Shown here one piece after another: positions 27,385-35,444 of a DNA stretch of 64,000 nucleotides. The first letter of the stretch is position 1; each line of letters begins with the position of its first letter. Position numbers and translations under genes: made by a program. Below the pieces are notes generated by a model. The model was not told the origin of the DNA. It did no database searches and saw only the letters and a list, made by a program, of their open reading frames with translations. The stretch is from UBA6398 sp963660485 (GTDB taxonomy: Bacteria; Bacteroidota; Bacteroidia; Bacteroidales; Bacteroidaceae), in assembly GCA_963660485.1 (NCBI GenBank), contig CAVKYH010000007.1, positions 1 to 64,000 on the forward strand, in the 5' to 3' direction.

Positions 27385-29013
27385 TTAGCTTATTTTGTTG
27401 ATTGCGTAAAGAAATGCCTTTTTATAGTTTGCCGCAAACAGTTTCCAGTCGGCATTACATGCTATCTTGTACGCGTTGTTTCCTATTTTGTTGCGTGTGG
27501 TCTTGGCTTTTTCCGAGAATTTCAAGATGATGTTTTTCAGTTCTTCGGCGGAATCAAAATAATTGTCGTCGTTTCTTTCTATTATAGCCACGCCGTCTTC
27601 GATTCGTGTCTTTTTGCCGAGCAGTTCTTCCACCCAGCAGCCAAAGCCTGCGAGATTGGTTGTAATTGTGGGTATCCTGTACGAAGCACTCTCCATGGGG
27701 GTGTATCCCCAAGGCTCGTAATATGAAGGATATGCCGTAAGATCACACGCTGCAAGCATGTCGTAGTAATGTTCGTTGAATATTCCGTCTTTTCCGTCAA
27801 GATACGACGGCACGAGTACCACATGCACATTGCCCGAAAGCGTTGTCTTGTCGAGTTCAAGGCTTCTTATGGTATTTACAATGCGATCGTAGTCAAAGTT
27901 GTGGAGTTCGTGGGTGATGAAAGGCCTTTCCAATGCTTCGGCGGGGCGGTTCTTGAATTGCAGACGCTCCAGCAAATCTTCGCGTGGGGCTTTCACCCAG
28001 CAGGGAACTTCTATTAGCGCAACGATTTCGCTTTTCAGATTTTCTTCGTTCTGCAACCGTTTCAACGCTTCCAGATAAACGTCATATCCTTTGGGTTTGT
28101 AGTCGTTTCTGCCGCTTGTCGAAACAATCAGCGTGCTTGCTTCTTCGAATCTTCTGCCGCACAGTGCTCCTGCCACCGCAAGTATTTTTGCCCGCATCAC
28201 GCTTCGTTTAACAGCAAGATGCTTGGGCGACGGAATTTCCGAGGTGATAAAGCCGTTGGGCAGGATTACGTCGGCCGCTTTTCCCAGGAGCAAACGGCAT
28301 TCCGCGTTTGTGGTTTCGCTCACAGTGGTAAAACAGTCGGCATATAGGGCGGCGGCTTTTTCCGAAGTGTGTTTGGCGGCAACATTTAGTTCGCGCGCCA
28401 TTACATCTCCGTCGTATTGGTCAAAATATTTGTACAAACATTTCCCGTTGTCGCAAATCGAGCGGCCCACAGTAGTTGCATGTGTGGTGAAAACGGTTGC
28501 TATGCGGGGCATGTGCTTTTTCGTGCACAGAAGTGCCATTGCCGATTGCCATTCATGGACCTGCAACACAACGTTCTGCTCTGGGGCTATACAATTGGCG
28601 GTTATGGTTTCCACTACCTTGCCACACGCATAGGCCCACATGGAAGAATCGTCGTAATCTCCGTAAGAATTCAAGGAATCCACCTGAAAGTTGTCCCACA
28701 TCATGCCGTAGATTTCGTTTTTCTTGCCGTAGAACTGGTGAATGTCTACCATTATGGCAATTGGCTTTGAGGGAATGTCCCAACGTCCTATGCGGAATTT
28801 CAATCCGGCTGCATTGAGGGCTTCCTGCCAATCGGTTTTTACTGAAAAGTCTTCGATAAATTCAGATGTACACAGGTCGGGACCGATAAAAGCCAGATTG
28901 TCGTCAAAACAAGAATGGAGTGTTGGGGCAAGCGATTCGAGAACGGTATGAATGCCTCCAACCTTGTTGCAAACCTCCCAACTTATCTCAAACACATAAT
29001 CAACTTTTGTCAT
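27385..29013 (-). CDS. Glycogen synthase, GT3 (eukaryote-like) type
   Basis: Enzyme that extends alpha-1,4-glucan from a nucleotide sugar. The N-terminus has DYVFEISWEVCNKVGGIHTV, the KVGG donor-binding loop typical of the animal/fungal GT3 family also found in Bacteroidales. Later come HEWQSAMALL, VFTTHATTVGR and the C-terminal donor-site motif YEPWGYTPMESA with two conserved glutamates. I place the start at ATG 29013 (543 residues) rather than 29034, because the promoter at 29049-29080 would put the transcript start only a few bases before 29034; the longer form (549 residues) is possible. glgP follows in the same operon. Confidence 0.9.
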   Translation of the reverse strand: MTKVDYVFEISWEVCNKVGGIHTVLESLAPTLHSCFDDNLAFIGPDLCTSEFIEDFSVKTDWQEALNAAGLKFRIGRWDIPSKPIAIMVDIHQFYGKKNEIYGMMWDNFQVDSLNSYGDYDDSSMWAYACGKVVETITANCIAPEQNVVLQVHEWQSAMALLCTKKHMPRIATVFTTHATTVGRSICDNGKCLYKYFDQYDGDVMARELNVAAKHTSEKAAALYADCFTTVSETTNAECRLLLGKAADVILPNGFITSEIPSPKHLAVKRSVMRAKILAVAGALCGRRFEEASTLIVSTSGRNDYKPKGYDVYLEALKRLQNEENLKSEIVALIEVPCWVKAPREDLLERLQFKNRPAEALERPFITHELHNFDYDRIVNTIRSLELDKTTLSGNVHVVLVPSYLDGKDGIFNEHYYDMLAACDLTAYPSYYEPWGYTPMESASYRIPTITTNLAGFGCWVEELLGKKTRIEDGVAIIERNDDNYFDSAEELKNIILKFSEKAKTTRNKIGNNAYKIACNADWKLFAANYKKAFLYAINKIS

Positions 29014-29048
29014 ACTTTTTGCCGTAATAAACATCTTCTTAGAGATTG

Positions 29049-29080
29049 CAAAATTAACGATTATTTTCGAAGACTACAAA
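29049..29080 (-). promoter_or_regulatory. Promoter of the glycogen synthase-phosphorylase operon
   Basis: On the minus strand TTTG (complement of 29077-29080) is followed after exactly 20 bp by TAATTTTG (complement of 29049-29056), matching the Bacteroidota consensus. The position argues for the translation start at 29013. Confidence 0.7.
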
Positions 29081-29239
29081 AAACACGGGATAAAGAAACC
29101 GAAATCAGTCCTGCGCTTTACTTCTACAATATCATAGCCTTAGCCTTTGCAACGTTTGATTAGCAAACCGCCTTTTACTCTTGTCTGTAATATATATATG
29201 AGTGTCCCGAAACGCTGTGGAAAAAGGCAGGTAAAATGG

Positions 29240-29333
29240 CGTTTTTACGAGGTCAGACCTAATTTAAATTCCGACGCATCTAATTTAAATTACATGGCCC
29301 GGAGTTTTTGCGACAACGCATGTAGTTTTTGCG
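29240..29333. repeat. 21-bp-phased modular repeat, copy 3
   Basis: The core 29250-29302 has words AGGTCAGACCT, CCGACGCATCT and ACATGGCCCGG with spacers AATTTAAATT. To the right, AGTTTTTGCG leads to a fourth word ACAACGCATGT and a repeat of the same spacer, all on the 21-bp lattice. It lies in the 400-bp gap between two divergent genes, where no other gene is seen. Confidence 0.9.
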
Positions 29334-29438
29334 GCTACAGAATGCGGGCTGCAAAAGTTTTTTCACGAATGCCCCATGCGGGGTCATGCGCTCATATTTT
29401 TTGCTTAACTTTGTAGTCGCAACCACCAATGGCAAGCA

Positions 29439-30464
29439 ATGAAGTTCAGAACCGAAGTTGAATCATACACCAGCGGTTTCACCCTTGAACCGGGAGACGG
29501 AATCGTGCTGTTGGGCTCATGTTTTTCCGATGAAATAGGGAAAAAGTTGCATGAAGACAAATTCAACTGCTCGATAAATCCGTTTGGAGTCTTATACAAT
29601 CCCGCTTCAATACTTCATGCCTTGCAAATGCTGGCACATACAGCCAACGGCAACGAGACAGTGAACGACGATTTCGGGCGGAAATATTTCTTTCAAAGCC
29701 ACGGACATTGGTTGAGTTGGTTGCATTCCTCGGTTTTTACGTCGGACAATTTCCGTGATTTCACCGAAACAATACGGCAAGGCATGTCCCATGCGGCAGA
29801 ATGCCTAAGCAAGGCAAAGGCATTGGTCATTACTTTCGGGACAAACCGAGCCTATCTGCGCCAAATGGGAGACGAAGAACACGTTGTGGCAAACTGCCAC
29901 AAACAGCCCGCCAAGGAATTCAGGACAATCGACCTTGATGCGATGAATATCAAAGAAGAATACGTGAAGGTCATTGATATTCTCACGGAAATCAATCCCG
30001 ATTTGCACATACTCTTTACCGTGAGCCCTTACAGGTATATAAAATACGGGCTTCACGGGTCGAATCTCAGCAAGGCGGCATTGCTTTTGGCTGAAGACTG
30101 CATTGTAAAATCCCGTCCGCAGACTTGTCAGTATTTCCCCTCGTTTGAAATACTCAACGACGAATTGCGCGACTATCGTTTCTATGCCGAAGATATGGTT
30201 CACCCCTCGGCGCAAGCCGTAAACTATATATACGAAAAAGTGAAAGCCACATTGTTCTCCGGCGATGCACTGCGCTTTTCAGCAGAATGGGAACCGATAA
30301 AAAAAACACTGCAACACCGCCCTCTGTATACCGACAGCGAAGATTATAAAACGCTAATGCTCAAAACAAGAGAGCATATCGTTAAACTGAAAAGCCAATA
30401 CCTGGGCGTGGATTTCGAACATGAGTTGAATTTGACAGAACAAAATATATCACGACAAGCATAA
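29439..30464 (+). CDS. GSCFA domain protein
   Basis: Protein of 341 residues of the GSCFA family, named for the motif seen here as LLGSCFSDEIG (about residues 25-35). This is the nucleophile block of an SGNH/GDSL-like esterase fold, with further blocks VITFGTNRAY and a C-terminal DMVHPSAQAVNYIYEK whose D and H could complete a catalytic dyad. No signal peptide is seen. The biological substrate is not established. It is followed after 7 bp by the murF-alr fusion gene and is probably in the same operon; in Bacteroidales this pairing is common, which hints at a cell-envelope link. Confidence 0.88.
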   Translation: MKFRTEVESYTSGFTLEPGDGIVLLGSCFSDEIGKKLHEDKFNCSINPFGVLYNPASILHALQMLAHTANGNETVNDDFGRKYFFQSHGHWLSWLHSSVFTSDNFRDFTETIRQGMSHAAECLSKAKALVITFGTNRAYLRQMGDEEHVVANCHKQPAKEFRTIDLDAMNIKEEYVKVIDILTEINPDLHILFTVSPYRYIKYGLHGSNLSKAALLLAEDCIVKSRPQTCQYFPSFEILNDELRDYRFYAEDMVHPSAQAVNYIYEKVKATLFSGDALRFSAEWEPIKKTLQHRPLYTDSEDYKTLMLKTREHIVKLKSQYLGVDFEHELNLTEQNISRQA

Positions 30465-30471
30465 CAGGAAA

Positions 30472-32940
30472 ATGAAATACAAGATAGAAGAAATAGTTAC
30501 ACTTACCGGCGCCCACCGCTACGGATATGCCGCAACGGAAGTGGAATGGCTTTTGACCGACAGCCGATCTCTCGTGTATCCGGAAAGCTCGTTGTTTTTC
30601 GCTATAAAGACAACGTCGGGCGACGGACATGATTTCATACCTGAACTTTACCAGCGAGGAGTGCGCAACTTTGTTGTTACCACCCTGCCTCCCGGTTATG
30701 AACAAATGTATGCGGGAGCAAATTTCCTGCAAGTGCCTTCGGCTTTGAAAGCTTTGCAACGTCTTGCCGAACGCCACAGAGAACAATACAACATTCCCGT
30801 AATAGGAATAACCGGCAGCAATGGAAAAACGATGGTTAAGGAATGGCTTAACCAATTGCTCTCACCTATTGCAAAAGTTACCCGTTCTCCGCGCAGCTAC
30901 AACTCACAAATTGGGGTTCCTATGTCGGTATGGTATTTGAACGAACTGACACAAATCGGAATATTCGAGGCGGGAATTTCACAACCCGGCGAAATGGAAG
31001 CACTGCGAGACATCATACAGCCCACGATAGGCGTTATGGTTAGTTTGGGAAGCGCCCATCAAAAGAATTTCCGCAATATGGAAGAAAAATGCCGCGAGAA
31101 GTTACGCCTTTTCAAGGACTGCGAAATTCTTGTGTTCTGTTCCGACGACGAGACAATTGCCCGAAACGTAACGCTGGGCAAGATTGCGCACAAACTGCTC
31201 TATTGGTCAAAAACGAATAGGGAGGCACCGTTGTTTATAAGCAATATCAGTAAAAAGGAAAGCGATACCGAAATTGAATACTGCTACAACGGCACAACGA
31301 GCAGGTATTCCATTCCGTTTGTAGACGATGCCTCGATAACAGATAGCATTCACTGTCTTGCGGTGTGCCTTCACCTTAAAATTTCCCGTGACATCATTGC
31401 AACGAGAATGCATGGGCTCGAACCGATAGCAATGCGTCTGGAAGTAAGTCGCGGCATAAACCATTGCACAATTATCAACGACACTTACAACTCCGATGTC
31501 AATTCGCTCGATATAGCTCTTGATTTCCTTAACAGGCGTGCAAACGAAAGCGCAAGCAAGACTGTCGTAATCCTAAGCGATATACTGCAAAGCGGAATGG
31601 AGGCTGACGATTTGTACTCCGAGGTAGCCGAAATGGTAAACGCCCGAAAACCGCAGTTGTTTATTGGCGTGGGCAGAAAGATGTGTGCGCACGCAGAATT
31701 GTTTGACACGGCAGCAAAGTTCTTTGCTACCACGCAGGATTTGATAGACAGCGGCGAAATTGAAAGGTTTTCCGGCGATACGATATTGCTCAAAGGCGCG
31801 CGGTTGTTTGAGTTTGAAAAACTTTACGACCTTCTCACGCAAAAAGTGCACGAAACTACGTTGAACGTTAACCTTGGTGCAATCGTGGACAACCTTAATC
31901 ATTATCGCTCGTTCATGAAACATGAAACCAAGATAGTATGTATGGTAAAGGCGTCGGCTTATGGTTGCGGCTCGCTGGAAGTTTCGCGCACTTTGCAGGA
32001 ACATGGTGTGGACTATCTGGCTGTAGCTGTGGCCGACGAGGGAGTTGCTTTGAGAAATGCGGGAATTACTGCCAACATCATGGTGATGAATCCCGAAATG
32101 ACGGCATTCCGCACGATGTTGCAGTATCATCTTGAGCCTGAAATATACAGTTTCAGAATTCTCGATGCCATGATAAAGGAAGCAAAGCGCGAAGGGGTTA
32201 CCCACTACCCTATTCATATTAAAATAGATTCGGGAATGCACCGCCTTGGTTTCTTGCCGGAGGAAATCGACGAATTGACAGCGCGGCTAAAAGCGCAGAA
32301 CGCCGTTGTGCCGCGCTCGGTTTTCTCGCATTTCGTGGGCAGCGACGGCGAAGGTTTCAACGATTTCACACAGCATCAGTTTGACGTTTTCAACGAAGCA
32401 AGTATGAAACTTCAGCAAGCCTTTCCCGACAAAATCATACGCCACATCTGCAACACGGCGGGCATTGAGCGTTTCCCGCAATACCACCTCGACATGGTGA
32501 GGTTGGGACTCGGACTTTACGGCATAGACCCATTTACCAACAAGACCATAAACAATGTGGCTACATTGCGCACTACCATTCTGCAAATACACAATGTAAA
32601 GAAGCAGGACACAGTTGGTTATTCGCGCAAGGGACACCTGGAACGCGACAGCCGTATTGCCGCAATTCCAATAGGATATGCCGACGGGCTTGACCGACAT
32701 CTTGGCTGCGGAAACGGTTTTTGTATCGTGAATGGCAAAGAAGCGCGATATGTGGGCAATATCTGTATGGACGTGGCCATGATTGATGTTACCGACATCG
32801 ATTGCAAAGAGGGCGACAGTGTGGAAATTTTCGGCGACAACCTGCCCGTTACCACTCTTAGCGACAAGTTGCAGACTATTCCCTACGAGATACTCACATC
32901 GGTAAGCGAAAGGGTGAAAAGAGTGTTCTATAAAGATTGA
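30472..32940 (+). CDS. murF-alr: Bifunctional MurF ligase / alanine racemase
   Basis: Fusion of two steps of peptidoglycan precursor synthesis, 822 residues. Residues 1-450 are MurF (UDP-MurNAc-tripeptide:D-Ala-D-Ala ligase), with the ATP loop GITGSNGKTMVKEW, the SPRSYNSQIG substrate loop and NDTYNSDVNSLDIALDFL. Residues about 455-822 are alanine racemase with the pyridoxal-phosphate lysine in MVKASAYGCG (K near 493), the HIKIDSGMHRLGF motif and a C-terminal VGYSRKG / NICMDVAMIDV that carries the second catalytic tyrosine region. Such fusions are a hallmark of Bacteroidota. The gene follows GSCFA after 7 bp. Confidence 0.95.
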   Translation: MKYKIEEIVTLTGAHRYGYAATEVEWLLTDSRSLVYPESSLFFAIKTTSGDGHDFIPELYQRGVRNFVVTTLPPGYEQMYAGANFLQVPSALKALQRLAERHREQYNIPVIGITGSNGKTMVKEWLNQLLSPIAKVTRSPRSYNSQIGVPMSVWYLNELTQIGIFEAGISQPGEMEALRDIIQPTIGVMVSLGSAHQKNFRNMEEKCREKLRLFKDCEILVFCSDDETIARNVTLGKIAHKLLYWSKTNREAPLFISNISKKESDTEIEYCYNGTTSRYSIPFVDDASITDSIHCLAVCLHLKISRDIIATRMHGLEPIAMRLEVSRGINHCTIINDTYNSDVNSLDIALDFLNRRANESASKTVVILSDILQSGMEADDLYSEVAEMVNARKPQLFIGVGRKMCAHAELFDTAAKFFATTQDLIDSGEIERFSGDTILLKGARLFEFEKLYDLLTQKVHETTLNVNLGAIVDNLNHYRSFMKHETKIVCMVKASAYGCGSLEVSRTLQEHGVDYLAVAVADEGVALRNAGITANIMVMNPEMTAFRTMLQYHLEPEIYSFRILDAMIKEAKREGVTHYPIHIKIDSGMHRLGFLPEEIDELTARLKAQNAVVPRSVFSHFVGSDGEGFNDFTQHQFDVFNEASMKLQQAFPDKIIRHICNTAGIERFPQYHLDMVRLGLGLYGIDPFTNKTINNVATLRTTILQIHNVKKQDTVGYSRKGHLERDSRIAAIPIGYADGLDRHLGCGNGFCIVNGKEARYVGNICMDVAMIDVTDIDCKEGDSVEIFGDNLPVTTLSDKLQTIPYEILTSVSERVKRVFYKD

Positions 32941-33006
32941 AACACAGGGGATTAATGTGTAATCAGATACGCTGGTTGCGTCCCCTTTTCATAGCAAGAA
33001 AAAACA

Positions 33007-33111
33007 GTGTCTGATATCGCGAAAACGAGGTCAGACCTAATTTAAATTCCGACGCATCTAATTTAAATTAGATGCGTCGGAGTTTTTACGAGATGCCTTG
33101 TATTTTTTTCG
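33007..33111. repeat. 21-bp-phased modular repeat, copy 4
   Basis: The core 33028-33080 has words AGGTCAGACCT, CCGACGCATCT and AGATGCGTCGG with spacers AATTTAAATT; words 2 and 3 are complementary. Outer words GTGTCTGATAT (left, 33007-33017) and AGATGCCTTGT (right, 33091-33101) keep the same phase across A- and T-rich spacers. It fills much of the gap between murF-alr and the GH25 gene. Confidence 0.9.
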
Positions 33112-33249
33112 CCATAAATTGAGGGATTCTAATGTGTCGCTACGGCATAATCCGACAAGCGATATCGTAAATTGGAGCACATAGCCAATTTGTAGCATTT
33201 CTTTAATACTCTGTAACAAATAAACGGCTGATTTTTCGAGAAAAATCCA

Positions 33250-33257
33250 TATTTTTG
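33250..33257 (+). promoter_or_regulatory. Candidate -7 element for the GH25-NhaC-GH95 operon
   Basis: TATTTTTG matches TAnnTTTG; a -33 TTTG is not obvious. It would put the transcript start near 33264 and favours the ATG at 33284 as the lysozyme start. Confidence 0.45.
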
Positions 33258-33283
33258 CAATTGTGATTTTTGCAGCCGCTAAA

Positions 33284-34114
33284 ATGTCGAGGAAAAAACA
33301 AATGTATTTCACTAAAACAATGCTTTTTGTAATGGCAATGCTCATTGCCATACCCTCTTTGGCCGACGACAAAAAGGCGCGAAAACATCACAAGAACACG
33401 GAAACCGTTTTGCTTATTCAGCCCGACGAACTCCCGACAAAACCACTGCAAGCCGTAACTATAAAAACTCCCAACGAAGCCAAACTGCACAGCAACGCTG
33501 CATGGGTGGGACTTACCAACGAAGGTATCGACGTTTCCCACTATCAAGGCGAAATTGACTGGAACACAGTGGCGCAAACCAAACTCGTGAGCTACGTTTA
33601 CATAAAGTCTTCGGAAGGGGAAAGCCTTGTGGACGACTACTACCGGATAAATCTTGAAGGGGCACGCAAGGCGGGACTCAAAGTGGGCAGCTATCATTAT
33701 TATCGCCCCGATGCCGATGCCGAAATGCAGTTCAACAATCTCACATCGCAGATTAAACGCAACGAACAAGACCTTGCGCCTATCATAGATATAGAGAAAC
33801 GCGGCTCGAAATCGGACGAAGATTTTATCGCAAGCTTCCGCGAATTTCTGCTAAGGGTGGAAAAGCATTACGGATGCAAGCCCGTGATTTATACATTCCA
33901 CAATTTCTACAACAAATACCTTAGCGGACAATTCAAAGGCTACCGCATGATGATAGCACGCTATCGCGAAGACGAACCGACGCTCGACGACGGACAGGTA
34001 TACACTGCTTGGCAATATACCCAGCGAGGAAAAATCGACGGCATACGAGGATATGTTGACCGCAGCATGGTGATGCAGGATTTCTCGGTATCTGATTTGT
34101 CGATAGAAGAATAA
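33284..34114 (+). CDS. GH25 family lysozyme-like protein, secreted
   Basis: Protein of about 276 residues with a signal peptide (basic start MSRKKQMYF, hydrophobic TMLFVMAMLIAIPSLA). After a 60-residue linker comes a GH25 muramidase domain: GIDVSHYQGEIDWNTV with the first catalytic Asp, YVYIKSSEGES, VGSYHYYRPDADAEMQ, and PIIDIEKRG with the catalytic Asp and Glu. It ends with TAWQYTQRGKIDGI, the usual last strand. It should cleave the peptidoglycan glycan strand, in the periplasm or after export. The GTG at 33263 is an alternative start but would coincide with the predicted transcript start. NhaC follows after 19 bp. Confidence 0.9.
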   Translation: MSRKKQMYFTKTMLFVMAMLIAIPSLADDKKARKHHKNTETVLLIQPDELPTKPLQAVTIKTPNEAKLHSNAAWVGLTNEGIDVSHYQGEIDWNTVAQTKLVSYVYIKSSEGESLVDDYYRINLEGARKAGLKVGSYHYYRPDADAEMQFNNLTSQIKRNEQDLAPIIDIEKRGSKSDEDFIASFREFLLRVEKHYGCKPVIYTFHNFYNKYLSGQFKGYRMMIARYREDEPTLDDGQVYTAWQYTQRGKIDGIRGYVDRSMVMQDFSVSDLSIEE

Positions 34115-34133
34115 CAAATTCCGCATCTTGGTT

Positions 34134-35432
34134 ATGGACAACAAAAACAAGCATGGCAATATAGCAGGACTGCTCTCGATAAGCCCGATGCTGTTTTTTA
34201 TACTTCTCTTTATAGGAATCAGTTTGCTGACAGGCGATTTCTACAAAGTTTCGTTGTCGGTGATTTTCACGATATCCTCAATCTACGCACTGCTTACCCT
34301 TCGCCACCGCCCGATATCCGACCGAATAAAAATCTTCTCGCGCGGAGCCGGACAGGAAAACCTTATGCTTATGCTCTGGATATTTGTTCTTGCAGGAGCG
34401 TTCGCACAAACGGCAAAAGATATCGGAGCAATAGATTCCGCAGTAAAGGTAACGCTGTATTTTCTCCCCTCTCAACTCGTATTGGCAGGCTTGTTCATCG
34501 CCTCATGTTTCGTTTCGCTCAGCATAGGAACGTCGGTAGGCACAGTGGCAGCCTTGGTGCCAATCGCAGCCGGCATAGCGTCTTCCACAGGTGAGCCCAC
34601 AGCATTAATAGTTGCGTCGGTGGTAGGCGGAGCTTTCTTTGGAGACAATCTTTCTTTTATATCCGACACCACAATTGCCTCAACAAAAACACAAGGTTGC
34701 AAACTAAGCGACAAATTCAAGGCGAATTTTCTGCTTGTATTGCCTGCCGCAATAATCACATTGGTAATATATATTGCCATAGGCCGTGCGTCTGATTTTA
34801 CAGAGCATATCAACTATACCGATTTCATTAAAATGCTGCCGTATATCGTTGTGCTTGTTACGGCAGTGTGTGGAATGAATGTGTTTGCCGTTCTCGCAAT
34901 CGGAAACCTGCTTGCCGGACTGACGGGAATCTTTATCGGTGCCACAGGATTGGAGGGCTGGCTCGTTTCAATGGGCAACGGCATTCTGTCGATGGGAGAA
35001 CTTATCCTGATATCCATGCTCGCGGGCGGAATGCTTGAAGTAATACGCGAAAACGGCGGTATAAACTATATCATATACCGACTCTCGCGACATATTCACG
35101 GCAAACGCGGAGGAGAACTCGTTGTTGGCGCAATGGTAAGCGTTACTAATTTGTGCACGGCAAACAACACCGTGGCGATAATCTCTGTTGGCAAACTTGC
35201 AAAGGACATAAGCAAACGCTACAACATAGATCCGTGTAAAACTGCCAGCATTCTCGACACTTTTTCCTGCGTGGTGCAAGGATTAATACCATATGGCGCA
35301 CAAATATTAATGGCTTCGGGGCTCGCGGCAATTGACCCTGTAAGCATTGTGCCTTATATATATTATCCTATGATTTTAGGAACAACGGTAATAATAGGTA
35401 TCCTTATAAGATATCCCAAGAAATATTCATAA
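34134..35432 (+). CDS. Na+/H+ antiporter NhaC family protein
   Basis: Polytopic inner-membrane protein of 432 residues with about ten to eleven hydrophobic helices. Features of the NhaC-type antiporters include SIGTSVGTVAALVPIAAGIA in helix 4, FFGDNLSFISDTTIASTKTQG (conserved D and T-rich stretch), and NLCTANNTVAIIS near the end. It is predicted to exchange sodium for protons; the physiological ion is not certain. The ATG at 34134 is used; the TTG six bases upstream adds only two residues. It lies 19 bp after the GH25 gene and 12 bp before the GH95 gene. Confidence 0.88.
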   Translation: MDNKNKHGNIAGLLSISPMLFFILLFIGISLLTGDFYKVSLSVIFTISSIYALLTLRHRPISDRIKIFSRGAGQENLMLMLWIFVLAGAFAQTAKDIGAIDSAVKVTLYFLPSQLVLAGLFIASCFVSLSIGTSVGTVAALVPIAAGIASSTGEPTALIVASVVGGAFFGDNLSFISDTTIASTKTQGCKLSDKFKANFLLVLPAAIITLVIYIAIGRASDFTEHINYTDFIKMLPYIVVLVTAVCGMNVFAVLAIGNLLAGLTGIFIGATGLEGWLVSMGNGILSMGELILISMLAGGMLEVIRENGGINYIIYRLSRHIHGKRGGELVVGAMVSVTNLCTANNTVAIISVGKLAKDISKRYNIDPCKTASILDTFSCVVQGLIPYGAQILMASGLAAIDPVSIVPYIYYPMILGTTVIIGILIRYPKKYS

Positions 35433-35444
35433 AAGTCCAATGCC

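Noticed and set aside
33058..33372. Minus-strand open frame across the GH25 upstream region
   Set aside because: It reads through the modular repeat and antisense to the lysozyme signal peptide, without any protein-like features.
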